64,000 bases of DNA from JAGXRK01 sp963804005. GTDB lineage: Bacteria > Bacteroidota > Ignavibacteria > Ignavibacteriales > Ignavibacteriaceae. Position 1 is the first letter of the stretch. Each line of letters opens with the position of its first letter. Below, piece by piece: positions 61,731 to 64,000 of the stretch. Position numbers and translations under genes: made by a program. The stretch lies in NCBI GenBank assembly GCA_963804005.1, contig CAWDOP010000002.1, positions 62,001-126,000 of the forward strand, read 5' to 3'. The notes under the pieces were generated by a model, which worked only from the letters and a program-made list of their open reading frames with translations, did no database searches and was not told where the DNA came from.

Positions 61731-62195
61731 ATGATTAAAGAGGGAAACAAAGCACCTGTATTTTCTTCACCGGATCAGGACGGGAAAAAAGTCTCTTTAA
61801 GTGATCTGAGAGGAAAAAATATTGTATTATATTTTTATCCGAAAGACAATACATCAGGTTGCACAAAAGAAGCTTGCCAATTTCGTGATGCATTCCCAAA
61901 GTTTAAAGGAGCGAATGCATTAATTATTGGCGTTAGTCCGGATTCAGTCGAATCACATAAAAAGTTTGAAAAGAAATATGAACTTCCTTTTACATTATTA
62001 TCGGATGAAAAGAAATCAGTTTTAGAAAAGTATGAAGTGTGGAAAGAGAAAAGTATGTATGGAAGAAAATATATGGGTGTTGAAAGAACCACATTTATAA
62101 TTGACAAAGAAGGAAAGATTAGGAATATTTTTAATAAGGTTAAAGTTTCTGATCATGAAAAACAAGTTTTACAAGCTTTGAAAGAGTTAGAGTAA
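61731..62195 (+). CDS. bcp: Thioredoxin-dependent thiol peroxidase (Bcp/PrxQ)
   Basis: 154 residues. The Bcp motif YFYPKDNTSGCTKEACQFRD gives the peroxidatic Cys and a resolving Cys 5 residues later (CxxxxC). N-terminal GNKAPVFSSPDQDGKKVSLS. Reduces hydroperoxides. The gene is followed only 2 bases later by the PTPS gene, so the pterin operon may be coexpressed with it. Confidence 0.94.
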   Translation: MIKEGNKAPVFSSPDQDGKKVSLSDLRGKNIVLYFYPKDNTSGCTKEACQFRDAFPKFKGANALIIGVSPDSVESHKKFEKKYELPFTLLSDEKKSVLEKYEVWKEKSMYGRKYMGVERTTFIIDKEGKIRNIFNKVKVSDHEKQVLQALKELE

Positions 62196-62197
62196 TT

Positions 62198-62605
62198 ATG
62201 GTTTATATTACAAGAAGAGAAACATTTGCGGCAGCTCATCGTTTATCTAAACCAGGGTTAAGCGATGAAGAAAATTTTGAATTATTTGGTAAATGCAGTA
62301 ATCCTCAATGGCACGGTCACAATTATACTTTAGAAGTGGTAGTAGCAGGTAAAACTGATCCTGAAACAGGATTTGTTATGGATTTGAAAGACTTAAAAAA
62401 TATTATTCGTGAACATGTTATTGATAAAGTTGATCACAAAAATCTGAATTTAGACACAGATTTTATGAAAGGAATTATTCCAACCTCAGAAAATATTTGC
62501 ATAGCAATTTGGAATCAGTTACTTGATAAAATTCCGACAGGAAAACTGTACTCTGTAAAACTTTACGAAACAGAAAATAATTATTTCGAATACCGAGGAG
62601 AATGA
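62198..62605 (+). CDS. 6-pyruvoyltetrahydropterin synthase-type enzyme (BH4-like active site)
   Basis: 135 residues. Zinc ligands His14, His39 and His41, and the catalytic Cys33 in FGKCSNPQWHGHNY with CX5HGH spacing, as in animal PTPS; QueD uses CX3HGH. Further features match animal PTPS in pattern: DPETGFVMDLKDLK, DHKNLNLD and VKLYETENN. It converts dihydroneopterin triphosphate to 6-pyruvoyl-tetrahydropterin. The next two genes, folE and an SDR, would supply the other steps. A QueD role in queuosine synthesis is the alternative, but no queC, queE or queF is adjacent. Confidence 0.88.
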   Translation: MVYITRRETFAAAHRLSKPGLSDEENFELFGKCSNPQWHGHNYTLEVVVAGKTDPETGFVMDLKDLKNIIREHVIDKVDHKNLNLDTDFMKGIIPTSENICIAIWNQLLDKIPTGKLYSVKLYETENNYFEYRGE

Positions 62606-62607
62606 TT

Positions 62608-63174
62608 ATGAATCAGAAAAAAATGGAAGCACTTATAAATGATTTGCTAAAAGAAATTGGTGAAGACACTAACAGAGAAGGTTTATTAAAAACGCCAGAA
62701 CGTGTTGCTTCAGCTTATGAGTTTCTAACTCGCGGTTATCATATGAACATAGAAGAAGTTATGAATGAAGCTATCTTTACAGAAAAATATGATGAAATGG
62801 TTATTGTAAAAAATATTGATTTCTACAGTATGTGCGAACATCACATGCTCCCATTTTACGGTAAAGTTCATGTGGCCTACATTCCTGATGGCAAAATAAT
62901 CGGATTGAGTAAGATTCCAAGAATTGTAGATGTTTTTGCGCAAAGGCTGCAAGTTCAGGAAAGAATGACTCAACAAATTGCTGATACAATTAAAGAATAT
63001 CTTCAACCTGTAGGAGTAGCAGTAGTATCCGAAGCATTTCATATGTGTATGATGATGCGTGGTGTTGAAAAACAAAATTCATCTGCAACTGCTAGCGCAA
63101 TGCACGGAGTCTTTAAAGAAGATTCAAAAACCAGAAATGAATTCATCAATTTAATTGGGCCTAGGAATTTATAA
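62608..63174 (+). CDS. folE: GTP cyclohydrolase I
   Basis: About 188 residues; I prefer the second ATG (62608) because GAGGAG ends 7 bases before it, while the ATG at 62602 is only 1 base away. Zinc ligands lie in SMCEHHMLPFYGKVHVAYIP and HMCMMMRGVEKQNS. N-terminal NREGLLKTPERVASAYEFLT. Makes dihydroneopterin triphosphate from GTP, the substrate of the preceding gene product. Overlaps the SDR gene by 1 base. Confidence 0.96.
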   Translation: MNQKKMEALINDLLKEIGEDTNREGLLKTPERVASAYEFLTRGYHMNIEEVMNEAIFTEKYDEMVIVKNIDFYSMCEHHMLPFYGKVHVAYIPDGKIIGLSKIPRIVDVFAQRLQVQERMTQQIADTIKEYLQPVGVAVVSEAFHMCMMMRGVEKQNSSATASAMHGVFKEDSKTRNEFINLIGPRNL

Positions 63175-63890
63175 TGGTAAAAACTAAATCAGGTATTTGG
63201 ATAACTGGAGCAAGTTCAGGAATTGGAAAAGCCGCAGCAAAAGAGTTTGCAAAAACGGGAGGTAGAGTTTTTGTTTCTTCCAGAAGAGTTACTGAGCTTG
63301 AAAGATTAAATAAAGAATTAAGTGAGGATAATCTGAGTATAGATATTTATCCTTGTAATGTAGCGTCTCAGACAAATGTCGATCAGACTTTTAAGAAAAT
63401 ATCATCTGAAAGTAAAATTGATTGTTTGGTTAACAATGCGGGAATAACATCATTCAAATTAGCTGAAGAAAATTCTATTCAGGAAATCAATGATGTTATA
63501 AATACAAATCTGTTAGGAGCAATCTATTCAATAAAAGCCGTGCTCCCTCACTTTATTGAAAATGGCGGTGGGACTATAATTAATATTTTATCAATAGTAG
63601 TAAAAAAAGTTTTTACTCAAAGCACTGCTTATGCTGCTTCAAAGGCTGGTTTACTTGCCTATACAGATTCTTTAAGAGAAGAAGTAAGAAAACATAATAT
63701 TAGAGTTATTAATATAATTCCCGGTGCAACTGAAACACCAATGTGGTCGCAGGAAATGAGAAAAGAAAAATCCGGACTAATGTTGACCTCCGAAAATGTG
63801 GCCAGAGCTATTGTTTCAGCTTATTTACAAAAGGATAATCTGGTAACAGAAGAAATTACGCTTCGTCCAATAACAGGTGATTTAAAATGA
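63174..63890 (+). CDS. Short-chain dehydrogenase/reductase, candidate sepiapterin-type reductase
   Basis: 238 residues. Classical SDR: WITGASSGIGKAAAKEFAKT (residues 8-27), NNAGITS (about 88), catalytic YAASK (about 149-153) with Ser about 14 upstream, and PGATETPMWSQEM (about 182). The fold class does not fix a substrate. Position after PTPS and folE, with a 1-base overlap, makes it the natural candidate for the two reductions from 6-pyruvoyl-tetrahydropterin to tetrahydrobiopterin. An unrelated reductase (for example 3-oxoacyl) cannot be excluded. Bases 63891-64000 after it hold no supported gene. Confidence 0.85.
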   Translation: MVKTKSGIWITGASSGIGKAAAKEFAKTGGRVFVSSRRVTELERLNKELSEDNLSIDIYPCNVASQTNVDQTFKKISSESKIDCLVNNAGITSFKLAEENSIQEINDVINTNLLGAIYSIKAVLPHFIENGGGTIINILSIVVKKVFTQSTAYAASKAGLLAYTDSLREEVRKHNIRVINIIPGATETPMWSQEMRKEKSGLMLTSENVARAIVSAYLQKDNLVTEEITLRPITGDLK

Positions 63891-64000
63891 TTATCAAAAA
63901 TGATAAAGCCGACTGTCAATCAACCGACTTTAATGTGTGAAGATTAGAAACGATTACACGGTCTTTTTCCCCTGGGTTCTTTTCCAATTTTTCCTCTTTT

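Noticed and set aside
62725..63075. 116-residue minus-strand frame opposite folE
   Set aside because: Antisense of conserved folE; His-rich by reverse complement of Met codons and without start signals.
1..64000. CRISPR arrays, transposases, integrases or phage genes
   Set aside because: No regularly spaced repeats and no mobile-element protein families were seen anywhere; the repeats found are short palindromes.

Overview
The window is AT-rich, gene-dense chromosomal DNA from a Gram-negative bacterium. I infer the Ignavibacteria/Chlorobi side of the FCB (Bacteroidetes-Chlorobi) group. The evidence is Bacteroidetes-type promoters (TTTG, about 20 bases, TAnnTTTG) before both tRNA genes and purC, a TonB receptor with a carboxypeptidase-regulatory-like N-terminal domain, PD40-propeller lipoproteins, a very large outer-membrane beta-barrel protein, and dispersed FCB-style palindromic repeats. 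No phage, insertion sequence, CRISPR array or rRNA was seen. Almost all of it is housekeeping DNA.

Layout. 0-6 kb: an alpha/beta hydrolase cut by the left edge, small secreted and membrane proteins, two tandem PD40 propeller proteins, tRNA-Leu(CAA), and two small unknown genes behind a near-perfect sigma-54 promoter. 6-12 kb (minus): glnS, gltX and a hybrid histidine kinase with three receiver domains whose H-box histidine is a glutamine. 12-27 kb (plus): the large outer-membrane protein, a NUDIX enzyme, pfkB-family kinase-mtnA-recO, an HtrA protease, aroC, a metallo-hydrolase, a carboxyltransferase and a six-LysM lytic transglycosylase. 27-32 kb: a TPP riboswitch with a readable terminator/antiterminator, then a TonB receptor, thiamine pyrophosphokinase and an SSS-family symporter, together a predicted thiamine uptake and activation locus. 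32-35 kb (minus): smpB, tyrS, pyruvoyl arginine decarboxylase, terC. 35-42 kb: a DMT transporter, a lipoprotein, NamZ-like muramidase, sucD (with a very basic C-terminal tail)-ndk, and a frameshifted lipoprotein pseudogene. 42-47.5 kb (minus): a degenerate PurC-like gene-psd-pssA-purS-purQ-tatA, then gatA and an acetyltransferase. 47.5-54.5 kb (plus): ybaB-recR-methyltransferase-two lipoproteins (one with an apparent ATT start), ftsX, a UDP-glucuronate decarboxylase-like gene, glmS, tRNA-Phe. 54.7-60.5 kb: purC-DUF971-pgsA-pgpA-cinA-thpR-recA-recX, closely packed. 60.5-64 kb: a NUDIX enzyme, two peroxiredoxins, then a PTPS-folE-SDR set that looks like a tetrahydrobiopterin-type pterin pathway.

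The observations I rate most worth checking are the thiamine locus with an SSS symporter in the inner-membrane transporter slot, the PTPS-folE-SDR pterin operon with an animal-type PTPS active-site motif, the histidine-less hybrid kinase, the sigma-54-driven small gene pair, the catalytically degraded PurC-like protein cotranscribed with purS/purQ, and the SucD basic tail. No single locus can be called a new system from sequence alone. All functional claims rest on motif recognition and gene context; no database search was possible.
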